DNA of 64,000 nucleotides from Gorsachius magnificus. Its lineage: Eukaryota; Chordata; Aves; Pelecaniformes; Ardeidae. A program made the translations under genes and the position numbers. Below are positions 46,535-59,662 of this stretch, piece by piece; position 1 is the stretch's first letter; every line of letters begins with the position of its first letter. The notes below the pieces were generated by a model. That model saw nothing but the letters and a program-made list of their open reading frames with translations. It was not told the origin of the DNA and ran no database searches. The stretch is from contig CM067081.1 of the NCBI GenBank assembly GCA_034008185.1, positions 108,447,265-108,511,264 on the forward strand, written 5' to 3'.

Positions 46535-46900
46535 CACAGGCTAAACTGCTCCAGGTGGGTCCATAATTTCCACGGGGTGCAGTCCCTCAGGAGCAGACAG
46601 CTCCAGCGTTGGGTCCCCCGTGGGGTCACAAGTTCTGCCAGCAAACCTGCTTTGGCGTGGGCTCCTCCCCCCACGGGTCTGCAAAATCTGCCAGGAACCT
46701 GATCTGGCGCAGGGTTCCCACAGGGTCACAGCCTCCTCCCTTCGGGCATCCACCCGCTCTGACATGGGGTGCTCCATGGGCTACAGGTGGATATCTGCTC
46801 CACCATGGACCTCCATGGGCTGCAGAGGGACAGCCTGCCTCACCATGGTCTTCACCACAGGCTGCAGGGGAATCTCTGCTCTGGTGCCTGGAGCACCTCC
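46535..46900. repeat. Degenerate tandem units of about 40-52 bp inside the LTR
   Basis: Successive units with a TGGG(T/C)(C/T)C...CCACGGG core (around 46555, 46610 and 46658), followed by shorter units with a CCATGG...GGGCTGCAG(A/G)GG core (around 46803 and 46842). The layout parallels the four-unit array in the ancient LTR at 26745-26942, suggesting that repeat gain in this LTR region recurs across the family. Confidence 0.6.
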
Positions 46901-47159
46901 TCCCCCTCCTTCTTCACTGACCTTGGTGTCTGCAGAGCTGTTTTCTCTCTCATCCTCTCACTTCTCTTCTCTCTCCAGCTACTGAGCTGCAGCTGGTTTT
47001 TTCCTTCTTAAACATGTTATCACAGAGGCACTTCCACTGTTGCTGATTGGCTTGGCCTTGGCCAGCGGCAGACACAGGGGAAACTTCTAGCACTTTCTCA
47101 CAGAAGTCACCCCTGTAGCCCCCCCACTTATCAAGACCTTGCCACAGAAACCCAATACA

Positions 47160-50100
47160 GTTCCCTAATTCAATAAATCTAGTATTTCTTTGTTAGAGGA
47201 TAAGAACTTGCTTTACTAAGTTTTTTAGAGCTCAACTTTAATGCGTTGGGAGAAGAGGGAACAACAAAAACAAAATAGCCATTTACTACAGAGGATAAAT
47301 TTTCCTCAAAAAATCCCAGTAAGGTTTTCTTATTTTCTACTCCCCGGTGAACAGTTTCAAAGAAGTAAAAGTGATTAATACTGCTCTCATCAACTATCCA
47401 CTTTTAAAGTAGCTGCAGAGAATGTAAATACTAGCAAAAGAAAACAACCGCATCTGAAATGGGAGCATGGATGTTACTGCTGAGCTGTTTAGATTTTACT
47501 TAGACTATAACTCTGTTTCCTCAACCTGCAATGGCTATGTGAATTCATTTATTTGTTTCAAAATAAAATGTGCTTTAAAAAAAAACCTAAATATTATGCT
47601 TTTTCCTTCTATCTGTTCCTGAGAGGACTGGATCAGAACTATATCTGGATAATGGAGTTATGAGGTAACAAAATTGCTTTAATCCCATTTTGGAATACGG
47701 ACATTTTTCAGTAGTTACATGAGACTAGCATAGTGTCAAAACAGGCTTAAACTTTTCCTTCCTCTGACCACTGACAGTCCTGATTTACCTTTTAACCTCC
47801 CATAGCCTATTTTGAAAGTTAAACATTGTGGGGCATCTGGTGAATACTTCTGTTCTGTACTGCTACTGCCCCGGGACTGTACATGGTGATGTACCTCACT
47901 CTGTGGTGGTGTGTGGTATGGAGAACATATTGGAAAGAACAGCATTCAATTTAAAGATTTTCAGAGTGCCACATTTTCCATGACATTGCAAGAAAACTCT
48001 CTGTGTATGCTGTTAAAAGAGAAAGCAACAGTGCACGCAGGAGGAATGATTGTTGTCTCAACTCTCCTCTTCCTTCTTGATTCCAGAGAGACAGGGAACT
48101 ATTTAGAACAGGGTGCTTGGCTTAAATGAAGAAAAGACTCTTTGCTCTATGTGGCAGGGTAGAGCTTTGCACCTCATTTGCTCTTGAGAAAGTGAGAGCT
48201 AAGGCATTCCACCTAGTGAATAAAATAAGTGTAATGCCCCCTTCTCTTCTGGATGGAGAGATGATTCAATCCCTTGAAGGGCTCAGCAGCTAGGAGTGAA
48301 ACAGGTTTCCCTCTAAAAGGGGGAAATGAAACAAGAAATTCCTTCTTTGGCCACCAAAAGAAGGGCTGAGCATTTTCCCATCCTATTACGATGCAATTTT
48401 TAACAAGTTTTGCTACTACATTCCTAAAATCAGGCATTCGGGTAAAAGTTTCTTTTGCCTTTCTCATACCTTTATCTTAGAATCCGATTAAACCAAATTT
48501 TAAATATTTAGAATTATTTCTTTTAAGCATATAATTTCTGGTATAATGATTTTTAAAACAGACCTCAAGGGGAATGATGGGGGAGAGAGGAGAATTTCTT
48601 TGCCTGGCAATTTTATACTTCTCACTCTGATTAATATTTTAGTATCCTATGTTTACCTCAGAGAGATTTTTATTCTGTTTGCTCTCTAATGTACCAAATA
48701 CATTCCCAAATAGACTCCTGATTTCCTGTGGTTTTCTACATTTTAAATTCAAACGGAATGCATGTAATTAGAACCATTTCACCTGAAATCACTGACATCA
48801 CTTAAATTCTTATTGTTGTAGAACTTTTCAGCAATTTACTATGCGTTTTTCATTACATTCCTTTCCTTAAAAAAAATAAATAATTTAAACACTTTCTTGT
48901 ATAAAATAACGGGGAATTATAATTGTATATTATCAATAATAACATACCTGATGTTTTGAAGAACTGCAAGTGATTTTTTTGAATCAGCCTTCCTTTCTTA
49001 AATGTTTTGAAGACATATGCGTGAAAACTGACAGAATGACAACTCCATATGCAGCTTAGACTTGATCTGCAGTATAGTGTCAGATACAATACCCATGAAG
49101 CAAGCAGCAAAGGTTTTTTTAATTCTCCTAACCTCTCAGCTCCAGCCTTTATCCACTGCAATAACTATGACCATCAGCTGTTCCAGTTTATGACAACCAA
49201 GTAACAGCTTTTAGGCTTCAGAGAAGACAGACAGCCAAATTGCTGAAATGTCTAATGGAGGTTAAGCAGGGCTGACAAGGTGGTTGTTTTTTTCTTAGAA
49301 CACAGGATTTCTTGTTTAGATAAAAAATAGCATGCAGTGTAGACTAGTATTCTGCAAATTGTTTGACAGAGGAGTAACATTTAGGCTGCCTCTATATGGA
49401 AATAGATGCATTTAAAAGCTCCAGGTAGTGTTTCTAGATTCCACCATTATAAGATACATGGAAATTAGGCTTAGATGGTCACACATGTATCGTAGAGCCC
49501 TCCATTCAAGTCTTAATTTGCCAGCATAGTTCTTTGCTGATACTCTGTTCGTGCCATATATTTGTTCTGTTCTGATCCATTCCAAGGTCTGCACATTTAT
49601 CTTTCTGTCTAATACTTCACATACTATGTGATAGCACAATAGACATTACTTTTACATTTCAAGATAGATTTCTTTTTTTTTTTTAAATATTGAGCCTAGG
49701 TTGTTAAATTGTACAATACTGGACTGTGTGTAAAATACTTCCACTGCACATAAGCATAATGGATCATATTTACCTCCTGTTCATACCTCTTGGGTCGACC
49801 AGTACCAAATACTTAAAATGATTCTGCACAGAACCTCTGTCCATGTGCAGAGGATCTGATTTTTTCCTTAGGTGAAAGATAATGGAGACAAAACATCAAA
49901 CGGAAAAGCCATCTAGAACAATAATTTTTCCTGTGATTTCCCAATGTTTTTGCACTGGTGCAATGCTATAAGACAGCAAATGAGGTCATGTGCTTTTAAT
50001 TTCCTATTCTTTCTTACCCATTCTAGAGATGCCCTCTTCTATGTCTTGGCATTATTGGCAATGAGGAGTAGGAAATTTGATTAAAACTACTTGTCTGCTC

Positions 50101-51346
50101 TTAAGAAAAACAAGTGTGTCTTTGTTTGCACATTTAATATAATTTAAATTACTCAGTATTTATTACAACTATCAGAAGTATTTTAAATAGGGAGAAAAAT
50201 GCAAGTCAAATGCAGAACTATTCCTCCATTTAAATTTCCATCTAACTGCACTTTTAATAAGGAAGGAATACAAATTTTATCTCTGAATAAAACCATAAGA
50301 CAGCCTCATGCTGTATTTCCAGTATTTAACACTATTAGTAAGGAAAAATAGCTTAGAGTTTTGAAGAGGTTGCAAATAATCATGATTTTGTCTCGTTAAA
50401 AGACAAAATCTTTAATTATATAAGGCTAGGATAATTTCTTGCCTTAGCAATGGAAAAGAAATAATCTGTCCATTGTGAATGTAAGAAAAAATATTCTACT
50501 GTTTCCCTTGCTTATTAAATGTGTCCTGGAAAATCAAGACGTGAAGCTATAGCAAATATATATATATACTTTGACTATTCCTCTTTAAAGATGATATATC
50601 TGATTTGGAATTACTTATTTTAAACAAAGGAATACTGCTTTTTTTGTCCTTAAAACCCTAGCAGTGATGTTGAACAACTATACAGTTCGTTTTACAATTC
50701 AGATATTTACTTCTCTGATCTCTGAATGTTAATCTCTTTCTTTCTATTGAGTTTGAAATCATCAGACAAGGCCCCTGGGATTGTTGTGGGAAGAAAACCT
50801 TTCATAAGCAAATCTTCCTTTCGAGGACAGCACAAAGAATGTTATATGTGAAGCTAAAGAATAAATAACACTTATGAGAAGCAAGAACTACAATGCATAA
50901 TTGCTTTTATGGGAGAGCATAATAAATGTATATAATGTAATTATACAAGAGGTGTCTCTCAGTTTTATATAAATCTGAGACCAGACACTTATTATCTTCC
51001 TAATCAGCTGAACTGTCAGTACTGGAAAATCTTGATTCTAGATTTATACTACTTCGTAGAACATGGGATAGACAAATCACAGAACAGAAAGTGGAGCACC
51101 TATACTCTGAGATCCACAGTAAATTTTAATGGAAAATAAAACAAAAGCACAACTGAAAAAACCTGACACCCTAGACCTTAAGCCTTTTCAGACCATGTTA
51201 CAAGAAAGGAAGAGGAGGAGGGCAGGTGAAGAAAAAAAAGCTCTTTGGGTCACATTTTATATTTCAAAAGCATTTCTCTTACATTAGAACTTAATGGTTG
51301 GTGCTGGAAAGTAAAATCCAGATGTGGTCACACTCTTCCAGTTCAC
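47160..51346. other. AT-rich DNA, nothing recognised
   Basis: About 4.2 kb of low-GC DNA with short A/T runs and a (TA)n tract near 50556-50570. Minus-strand frames at 48213-48467 and 49412-49639 have somewhat protein-like composition but no splice context or recognised similarity, and are not called. Confidence 0.45.
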
Positions 51347-51422
51347 ATCCCTGCTCACTGCAGGGGGGTTGGACTAGATGCCCTCTAAAGGTCCCTTCCA
51401 ACCCAAACAATTCTATGATTCT
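51347..51422 (+). mobile_element. CR1 3' stub (about 76 bp)
   Basis: Only the last part of a lineage B CR1 3' UTR: ccctgctcactgcagggggg, ttggactagatgccctctaa, aggtcccttccaacccaaac, ending ttctatgattct. This is extreme 5' truncation, common for CR1, and the stub is little diverged. Confidence 0.92.
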
Positions 51423-53046
51423 GTTCAGTGGCACACATATTCCAGGAATCATGATTTCATTTTTCTTCTCATACCCAATATAGTTGCTACATCCAGATCT
51501 AATGAAAACCGCTTAACTCCTTCTAATTTTATCCTAGAAATATATTCCTGCAAAAGAAGAAATATATCCTTATGAATTCAGAGCAGTTTTAAACTGCCAG
51601 TGCTTCTGTTTCTCTAATAAGTAAATGCAGTATGGAATAATTAAATGCTCAGCCGTATAGAATAACTAATATTTCTAGATTTATTAAAATGTTCTATTTT
51701 ACAAACCTGCCAAACTTGTGAATTCCATTCTCATGTAAATCAATATAACTGTAACTATTTTCAATCACGCATTAGTCTAACACAATTATTTCATTCTGAA
51801 ATTTGGGAGCACTTAGCATTAATGCAACTGATGGAAAGTGGCAGTCTCTCTCTTTTAGTGAAAATGTAGTTTAAAAAAGAAGTGTTGATCTAGTTAAGCC
51901 TGAATGATGAGAAATAATGCCTGTCTATAATGTTACAATTTCTTTCATCTCACATTATTAGTGCTGCAAGATAAAGCTGTTGTTACTTTGCTTTGCTCAC
52001 AGATGGTTTAAATAAAAAAGTCTTGGATCTGGATTTCAAGAAGCTCGGATTTAGACCTAGATCTCCACATCTGCACAGCTTTCTGGAATTTATAGTTCTT
52101 GCTGTGTTCCACACTTAGCAGGAATGCAGTTTTATTTTGGAAACATCTTAAAATCCGTTTTAGCCCACATCGTGGGAATGCAAGAAAAACTCTCATAGCA
52201 GAATTTTCCCTGCTTAAGATATAAACTTTCACCAAAGCTACTGAAATATTATAATCCTCAAATCCAACCTTCAATGGAGAGCCTAGACTGGAATTTACCA
52301 TTCTAATACTCATAATTAATCTCAAACTAAAATTAACCAAAAATCAGGTACAAGCTATACATAGTTCAAACAAAGCCGTAGAGAAAACACTCAGGCTTCC
52401 TAATTAAAATTCAGTCATCAAACCAATGGGCTGATTTTCCAGGAGTTATTCTTATTCAGCCATTCTCTGGCTATTGCTCAATCATCCTGTCACAGATAAT
52501 CCATCCTTGAGACTCATAACAGGGTTTTATTGGCATTCATTTGGGAAAACCTGGCATTTCTGATTTGTAGCCTTGTCATATGAGTAATGAACAAATTCTA
52601 ATCTCATGCCAGTAAAGTAATTAGACCATAGTATCATATGTTACACAAACACACACTGGGAGTGGCTGGCTAAGCATTATCTGCATCATCAATTTATGGA
52701 CAAATGTAGTACAGCCAAGATAACCTTTATTTTTTATTGTATTTATTAGACTATATGTCTTCATATAAAGTCAGATTGCTAGAAGCATGAGTTCAATAAT
52801 GAGAGATAAGCCTAGCTTAAAAGACCTTCTCTACAGCCAAAGATTAATTTCCATATACATCATTTACTCTCAAGCTGTATCTTGCAATCCTGGTATTACA
52901 AGTGTGAAAAGGAAATACTGCCCACAGAAAACCAGATATTCTTTCATTATGTGTGAGGTTCATTATCAGGAACTCTACACAATAGCATAGCACAAATGGG
53001 CTAGATATATAGGCATCTAAAGGAGATAGAACCTTAAAAAAAGTGA
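51423..53046. other. AT-rich DNA, nothing recognised
   Basis: Low-GC DNA. A minus-strand frame of 110 codons (52340-52008) is the only longer frame outside transposons here. It has no recognised domain and no clear splice sites, and is left uncalled. Confidence 0.45.
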
Positions 53047-54140
53047 GATGTTTCTGGAGTGCATTGGAAACAACTTCCTAGCACAAGTGGCCAGGGAACC
53101 AGTAAGAGCAAGGGCTTTGTTGGACCCAATTCTCATCAACAAAGAAGAACTGGCTGAGGATGTGAAGGTTGAGAGCAGCCTTGGCTGATGTAATGGAGCA
53201 TCCTAAGAGGAGTAAATGAGGCAAATAGAAGTATTTCAGCCCTGGACTTCAGGAGAGCAGGCCTCTTCAGGGACCTGCTTGGAAGAACCCCATGGAAGAA
53301 TTTCCCATGGCCCTGGGAATGGTCCGTCCCAGGAAATCAAGAAAAGGCAGCAGAACTGAAACAAGGAGTATTTGATAGACCAGACGGTTGTGCTGACCTT
53401 CAGAGGGTCATTGACAGGCTAAAGAAATAGATGGATAAGAACCTCAAGAACTTTAAAATGCAAAGTCTCACACCTGGGGAACAATCACACCCGTACAGGC
53501 TGGGGGATGTCTGGCTGGAAAGCAGGTCTGAAGAAAAGGACTCAGGGCAAGGTCCCAGCAAGTTGACCATGAGCCAGCAATGTGCCCTTGTGGCAAAGAG
53601 TCAACAGCATCCTGGGCTGTGTTAGGTAAAGCCCTGCCAGCAGGTCAAGGGAGGTGATCCTTCTCCTCTACTTAGGCCTGTAGAAACACATCTGGATGCT
53701 GGGTCTAGTGCCAGGTACCGCAGTAAAAGGCAGACAGGGATGTACACTGCAGCAAGTCCAGTGAAGAGCCACAAAGAAGATTAAGGGCTTGGAGCATCTG
53801 TCTGATGAAGACAGCTAGGAGAGCTGGAACTGTTCAGCCTGGACCAGAGAAGGCTTTCTGGTATATTAACCATGCGTATAAATACCTGATGGTGCGGGTA
53901 AAGAAAAGGGAGCCACAGTCTTCTCAGTGGTGCTGAATGACAGGGCAAGAAGCAATGAGCACAAACTTAATCACAGGAAATATCATCTAAAAATAAGGAA
54001 GAATTTTTTTTTTCCTAAGAATGTGGTCAAACACTACAACAGGTTCTGCCCACAGAGGTTGCAGAGTCTCCATCCTTAGAGATATCCAAAACCTGACTTG
54101 ATGCAGCCCTAAGAAACCTGCTCCACCTGGACATCTCACC
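53047..54140 (+). mobile_element. Decayed CR1 LINE, plus strand, internally deleted
   Basis: Starts in the endonuclease region (tctggagtgcattggaaaca; tgttggacccaattctcatc). At about 53330-53385 it jumps directly to the RT C-terminal region (catgagccagcaatgtgccc; caggtcaagggaggtgatcc; actgttcagcctggaccaga). It ends in a degraded 3' region (ctaagaaacctgctccacct). The whole RT core is missing, by internal deletion or by use of a deleted template. Many stops. Confidence 0.85.
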
Positions 54141-54385
54141 ATCCTACTATTTTAACACAGACATGACCATTTCCTCTTCTACAGATTACAGCTGATAAGT
54201 TATGAAATGAACTTTCTGTAACATCGCAAGGTGATGACTGGAGATGAAAGAACAGCCACCACAACAAACAGGTGAAAAAAATTATTCTGTAGCTCTGAAG
54301 TTTCTTAGAGGTAGTACAGGAATATTAAGTGATCATTAGGATAAGCTGCCACAATTTGGTGTTACTGTATGATATGATGGATACA

Positions 54386-55241
54386 ATCATAGAATCATAG
54401 AATGTTCTGGGTTGGAAGGGGCCCCTAGAGGTCATCTGCAGTGAGCAGGGACACCGCTAACTAGATCAGGTTGCTCAGAGCCCCATCCAACCTGTTCTTG
54501 AACGTTTCCAGGGATGGGGCCTCCACCACCTCTCTGGGCAAGCTGTTCCAGTGTTTCACCACCCTCATTGTAAGGAATTTCTTCCTTATATCCAGTCTAA
54601 ACTTACCCTGCTTCAGTTTATAACCATTACCCCTTGTCCTGTCACAGCTGGCCCTACTAAAAAGATTGTCCCCATTTTCCTATAAGCCCTCTTTAAGTTC
54701 TGAAAGGCCACAATCAGGTCTCCCCACAGCCTTCTCTTCTCCAGGCTGAACAACCCCAACTCTCTCAGCCTGTCCTCATAAGAGAGGTGCTCCAGCCCTC
54801 GGATCATTTTAGTAGCCCTCCTCTGGAACTGCTCCAACAGTTCCATGTCCTTCTTGTGCTGAGGGCTCCAGAGCTGGACGCAGTACTCCAGGTGAGGTCT
54901 CACCAGAGCAGAGTAGAGGGGCAGAATCACCTCCCTCGACCTGCTGGCCACGCTTCTCCCGATGCAGCCCAGGGTACCGTTGGCCTTCTGGGCTGCCAGC
55001 GCACATTGCCGGCTCATGTCCAGCTTTTCAGCCACCAGCACCCCCAAGTCCCTCTCGGCAGGGCTGCTCTCAATCCTTTCTTCCCCCAGCCTGTACTGAT
55101 ACTGGGGGTTACCCCGACCCAGGTGAGGACCTTGCACTTGGCCTTGTTGAACCTCATGAGGTTCACACAGGCCCACCTCTCCAGCCTGTCCAGGTCTCTC
55201 TGGATGACATCCCGTCCTTCTGGCGTGTCAACCGCATCACT
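54386..55241 (-). mobile_element. CR1 LINE, 5'-truncated, minus strand (lineage B, young)
   Basis: The left edge is the reverse complement of a CR1 3' end: two tail units (atcatagaatcatagaatg), then ttctgggttggaaggggccc. The body is nearly identical to 61701-62555 over about 750 bp. Relative to that copy it lacks 13 bp of the 3' UTR (after 'gaggtcatct'). The right edge (sense 5' end) is in the RT region shortly after motif C. Confidence 0.95.
54613..55176 (-). pseudogene. CR1 RT C-terminal remnant
   Basis: The minus-strand frame carries [79 protein letters not shown] and [20 protein letters not shown]. Its start is out of frame relative to the upstream RT because of a 1-bp loss near 55122 (caggtgaggacc versus caggtggaggacc in the 61.7 kb copy). 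A further indel near 54675 shifts it before the C-terminus. It shares Trp in RRLWGDL with the 61.7 kb copy; the 59 kb copy has Arg there. Confidence 0.9.
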
Positions 55242-58200
55242 GACAATACTACAGACAATTCCCAGAGCAATAAGTTAAATGTCAAGCCTATGCCTTGGCA
55301 TAAAATCTTAGTCAGAAATAGAATATAAAGGCGTAAAGTATTGGAGAATTACTTTAAAAGCATGCTAATTTCCTTCCTGAAAAAAATTACAGATGCTAAA
55401 TTGTAGATGCAAATCTTTATTTTTCTTAATGCTGCTATGACTACTGCATGTATAAAAAATATTTTTTTCTCCTTAAGAGATTGGTTAGCAAAAGAGAGGG
55501 GTTAACAATATCTACCAGTCAGGATCGCTGTTCTTTGTGAGATTTCTATAGAGTAAAATGCCTGCAGATTCCTAACAAGGACTTGATAATTTGTCGGAAT
55601 GTAAGAGATTTGAGATTCATATTTCATGGTAAACATATTACCTTTAAGACAATCTGTTTGTCTGAAACTCTACCTTACCCTCTTTTTTTTTTCCCTTTTT
55701 TTCATCTTAAAGTCAGAATTTATGAAACATGTTATAACCCAGAAAAATATAGAATTTGTCTAGTTTTCTGGGAGAGATTAAGGTCCTTTGATTTCATTTG
55801 CATTTTTGTAATTTACCAGTTTATTACTTGATAGATGCATGAGTGGTTCTAGATATACACTGAATGTTAGCAGGACCAAAATCAGATGACAAGGATTTTC
55901 TCTAGCTCTTGTTTGGAGAGAAGGGGGAATGAAGGCTATTAACTAAAAGCAATGCCACCCCAAACAATTATTACTAAAGACTGATACTACCACCTTGTGT
56001 CTGTAGTTCTAAAATATTTTAACCATATTTTGACACCACACATTGTTCAACTACTTCAAGGATTAAAAATACACTTTTATATACATAAGTAAATTTTCTG
56101 AGAAGATAATTTATATCTTGCAACATTTTTATATATCTAATTTTTGAAAGGGAGAAATATGTGAATGTCTAAAAGCAGAAAAATTAACTTTGTAGCCTTA
56201 AGTCTGAGGATCCCACAGAGATAAAACATTAGTAGCACTGCTGCTCTAAGTCAAAAGAAAGACAGACTTTTTTGAGAAAAGAGAGGAAAAGGAAAAGTAC
56301 AATTACTAAGCATCCGTTGTCATATATAAAATACCGCTAAGTACTCACCTGTTTAATAAAGCAGGTTTGGCTAGTAATTTACTAGACATGGGGCTCCGCA
56401 ACTCTCAGAGGAATATTTTGATGTTAATCCTGTTTCCAGGGGGATGCTGAGGACAAACAGTCTTTGTCCAATAGGCTGACTGAGCTTTTGCTTTTGTTTT
56501 AAGTATTTCTTCTTTGCTCTTGTTACTTTAAAGCTGTCTGAAGTCTATGGAGATAATATATTAAAAGTCAAAAAATCTATGAACTTCTATTCATATACTA
56601 TTATTTAATAAACACAGTAACATTGGTGGTTGAAGTCAGATACTCTAGCAAAAGAAACCATGCTCTAAATTTAAATCTTAATTTGACAGGATTAGTATTC
56701 ATTTACTAAGCGTTTTTTCCTCAACCTAAAGAAAAAAAAATGCTCATGGAACTGAAGTAAATTTGGTTAGTGATTATGTCTGCTTATGAATCACAGACAG
56801 CAGAACAAAACCAGAAAGGATAATCTGATTAAACAAGTTTTATACACCAAAATTCAGATTTCTTTTCAATATTGGTTTCATATCATGTCCTGATCATAAT
56901 GAGACATATTGTGAGGAGCATTGTTCCTAAGTGATGAATTGTTAGCTAGTATACTACCTTCAAAATAACCTTAATAACCCTTAGCTAATTTAAAGAACAT
57001 GAGGTTAGACTATTTTACTTATTGGGCTATTTTACTTTAAAAGAAAGTTAATTACTTGGAATCTGAAATAGTCCAACACTTGAATTTCTACTGAATGAGT
57101 GAATATCATCTTCTGAAGATACAAAACATGAGAAATAAAACAAATTATTCTAACTATAACAAAACTGACATCTGCAACACAAACCTTGTCCTTGCTCTAG
57201 CAGCAAAATGGGACTTCTGTTGCAGTAATAAATAGCATATAGTGGACAACCTACACTTGCATTCAGACAATGCGAAACTGTTTGCAAGTAATTCCTTAGA
57301 AGGAACTATTCCTCCTTTCCTCTTTTCTATCACAAATTTCTCTCCCTTTAACTGAGCAAGAAAAACATTTAGTTTTAGAAAGACTTATATATGTTTATGA
57401 ATTATGTCCTACTACAGAAGCCTGGGCAAGGTTTCAGCATTTTCCCAATTACAGTCTCACATCAGTCTCTTCCCAGAGTTGGCTGTGTGTGTCAGATATA
57501 GGTAGGTGAAAGCAATGTAAGTGTAGAGCTGGGCATGAGTTATGGGACACTGAAAAACTCAAAGTGTCAGACATGCTTTTTCTGTGCTAGACAAAGACTA
57601 CAGGCAATGCAGGCAGACTGTTTTATCCCAAGGTTTGCATTGGCCTTCAAATAAACAAATAAGGAGAAAGTGAAATTACTTTAAGTTCCTTTTGCCATAC
57701 TATACTGCATCTAGCCATGCCACATGTCTTCCTGGAACACCAAATCTAGTTGAGCATTACCTTTTGTAGACATAAGAAAAAAATTACTCTAAAAACTGGA
57801 ACTGATCCAGAAATAACTGACTTCACTATGGACTTCTTGCAACTAGTTCTTCTGCAACATCTGTAATTTTAAGTAAGCATTTCTGTTCCTGAGGATGAAC
57901 TCAAACACCAGAGAAACTGTGATTGCTACGTTGTGGTTTGAAACCACATTTTAATATAGTATAAACTACTAAAAATACACTCACCATTGTATTCCATAAA
58001 CAATTTCTTCTCAGATCTATAGGAGCACAGCATTAAACCAGACAGAGTAGTTACTCAGAAGCTGAAAGTTTCTTAATGAATTCACATAAAATTTGGTTGT
58101 ACATCTGCAAAGTCCTAGAAAGTCCACAGTTTCAAATAAAATCCCCAGGAAAGCTAGAAATGTTTTCTAGAAAATATAAGGAATAATTTCATAAAGACTT

Positions 58201-59096
58201 CTTTTGTCCTTTTGGCAATTTTGTACAAGCTTGAAAAAGAATTCAACCTCAGCAGAATTCATTTTTGATACAGGAATGCCCTGTGATATTGTGTCCAAAC
58301 TTTGTGATTTCTACGGGCAATGGTGAAGAAAAGACAAGATATTTCCTGAAGCTGAATTCTTATTTCCAAACTATACTTGTGTCCTTCTAACCCTTTCCTG
58401 TTAAAGACAATGAAGGATCAGTCAAATGACAACCTTAGAATTGTTATGCACTGAAAGGACAGGTATTTTAAAATTAGTTTTTAAAATTGTTTCCTCTAAC
58501 AAAAGACTATGGGAAGTGTTGTGAGGGATGATTCCCTTCAAACTATCTCTTTTTCCTTGGGCTAATCGTGATAAACTAATCATTAAGTGCAAGACTGCAC
58601 AGTAATTTTAGTGTGCTATTGTTATGTAGAAGAGATACATAACCAAAGAATTTAAATTTTGTGAGATTCCCAGCTTTCTCATATGAAATCATATGGACAT
58701 TCTGGTTTTATATCTCAGTGTAGAGGAAAGGAATTTACGTCACCTGGTGGAATACAACTTCAGAAGTAAATCACAATATGTCTCTCTAATTGCAGGTCAA
58801 GCCTTTGTAGCAACGCTAAAGGATACATGCAAGAAATCACTTGTTAGTGAATCGAACAAAGTTAGACAATACAAGCACTCCATTGCTGCATCTTTAAAAG
58901 TGAATGCTTTGCTGAAGACTAGCACATCTTTCCTTCTCAAGGGAAAGTCTGTTTATTCATACACTCATATAACACAGTTTACTGACAATTCAAACAATGT
59001 TTTTTCAGACATTGAAACAATGTCATAACAAAAAAATAAAGTAAAAATAAAAGAAGTGAGCTTCAAAATGCAATCTAATCTTCTTGTTAATCACCT
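55242..59096. other. AT-rich DNA, nothing recognised
   Basis: About 3.9 kb of low-GC DNA. The 111-codon plus-strand frame at 58693-59028 has no recognised domain or splice context and is treated as chance. Confidence 0.45.
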
Positions 59097-59662
59097 CGGG
59101 GGAGGTGATTCTGCCCCTCTACTCTGCTCTGGTGAGACCTCACCTGGAGTATTGTGTCCAACTCTGGAGCCCTCAGCACAAGAAGGACATGGAACTGTTG
59201 GAGTGGGTCCAGAAGAGCCCTACAAAAATGATCCGAGGGCTGGAGCACCTCTCTTATGAGGACAGGCTGAGGGAGTTGGGCTTGTTCAGCCTGGAGAAGA
59301 GAAGGCTGCGGGGAGACCTGATTACGGCCTTTCAGTATCTAAAGGGAGCCTATAGGAAAGATGGGGAAAATCTTTTTAGTAGGGCCAGCTGTGACAGGAC
59401 AAGGGGTAATGGTTTTAAACTAAACCAGGGTAGGTTTAGACTGGATATAAGGAAGAAATTCTTTACAATGAGGGTGGTAAAACACTGGAACAGGTTGCCC
59501 AGAGAGGTGGTGGAGGCCCCATCCCTGGGAACATTCAAGGCCAGGTTGGAAGGGGCTCTGAGCAACCTGATCTAGTTAGTGGTGTCCCTGCTCACTGCAG
59601 GGGGGTTAGACTAGATGACCTCTAGGGGTCCCTTCCAACCCAAAACATTCTATGATTCTATA
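59097..59662 (+). mobile_element. CR1 LINE, 5'-truncated, plus strand (lineage B, youngest-looking)
   Basis: About 566 bp starting at the ggaggtgattctgcccctct block and ending ctatgattctat. The remaining coding part is uninterrupted. An 8-bp perfect inverted repeat (aatcacct 59089-59096, aggtgatt 59103-59110) spans its 5' junction, similar to the hairpin at the 5' junction of the 9 kb copy. Confidence 0.95.
59098..59575 (+). pseudogene. CR1 RT C-terminal fragment, frame intact
   Basis: Open from the truncation point to the normal stop (TAG 59573-59575): [106 protein letters not shown] and EAPSLGTFK. No stop or shift, but it lacks the endonuclease and all RT catalytic motifs, so it is a dead fragment. 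Confidence 0.9.

Larger units (their letters stand above)
46071..47159 (-). mobile_element. Large solo LTR of an avian ERV (ERVL-like), minus orientation
   Basis: GC-rich block of 1,089 bp. In minus-strand sense it starts TGTATTGGGTTTCTGTGGCA (47159) and ends CCAAACCACCACA (46071), giving TG...CA ends. Landmarks include a CTTAAACATG-like segment (sense CATGTTTAAGAAGG) near 47010, a series of G/C-rich repeat units in the middle, and AATAAATTTATTTTTGG with the polyadenylation signal (46256-46261) followed by U5-like sequence. It is a common avian LTR type, recognised from general knowledge. There is no internal ERV sequence. No target duplication was found (left flank gccac, right flank gttcc), so an edge may be off or a flank mutated. 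Several open frames of 60-121 codons inside it come from the repeats. Confidence 0.85.

Noticed and set aside
46609..46985. Open frames of about 100-120 codons inside the LTR at 46-47 kb, and at 26655-27141 in the ancient LTR
   Set aside because: They follow tandem repeat units that are not multiples of three and lie on the antisense strand of LTRs.
52008..52340. 110-codon minus-strand open frame
   Set aside because: Composition is less biased than most, but there is no recognised similarity, acceptor or donor. It could be a piece of an unrecognised old repeat.
58693..59028. 111-codon plus-strand open frame just before a CR1
   Set aside because: No domain and no splice context. An A-rich stretch follows, but no upstream features of a processed gene copy were seen.
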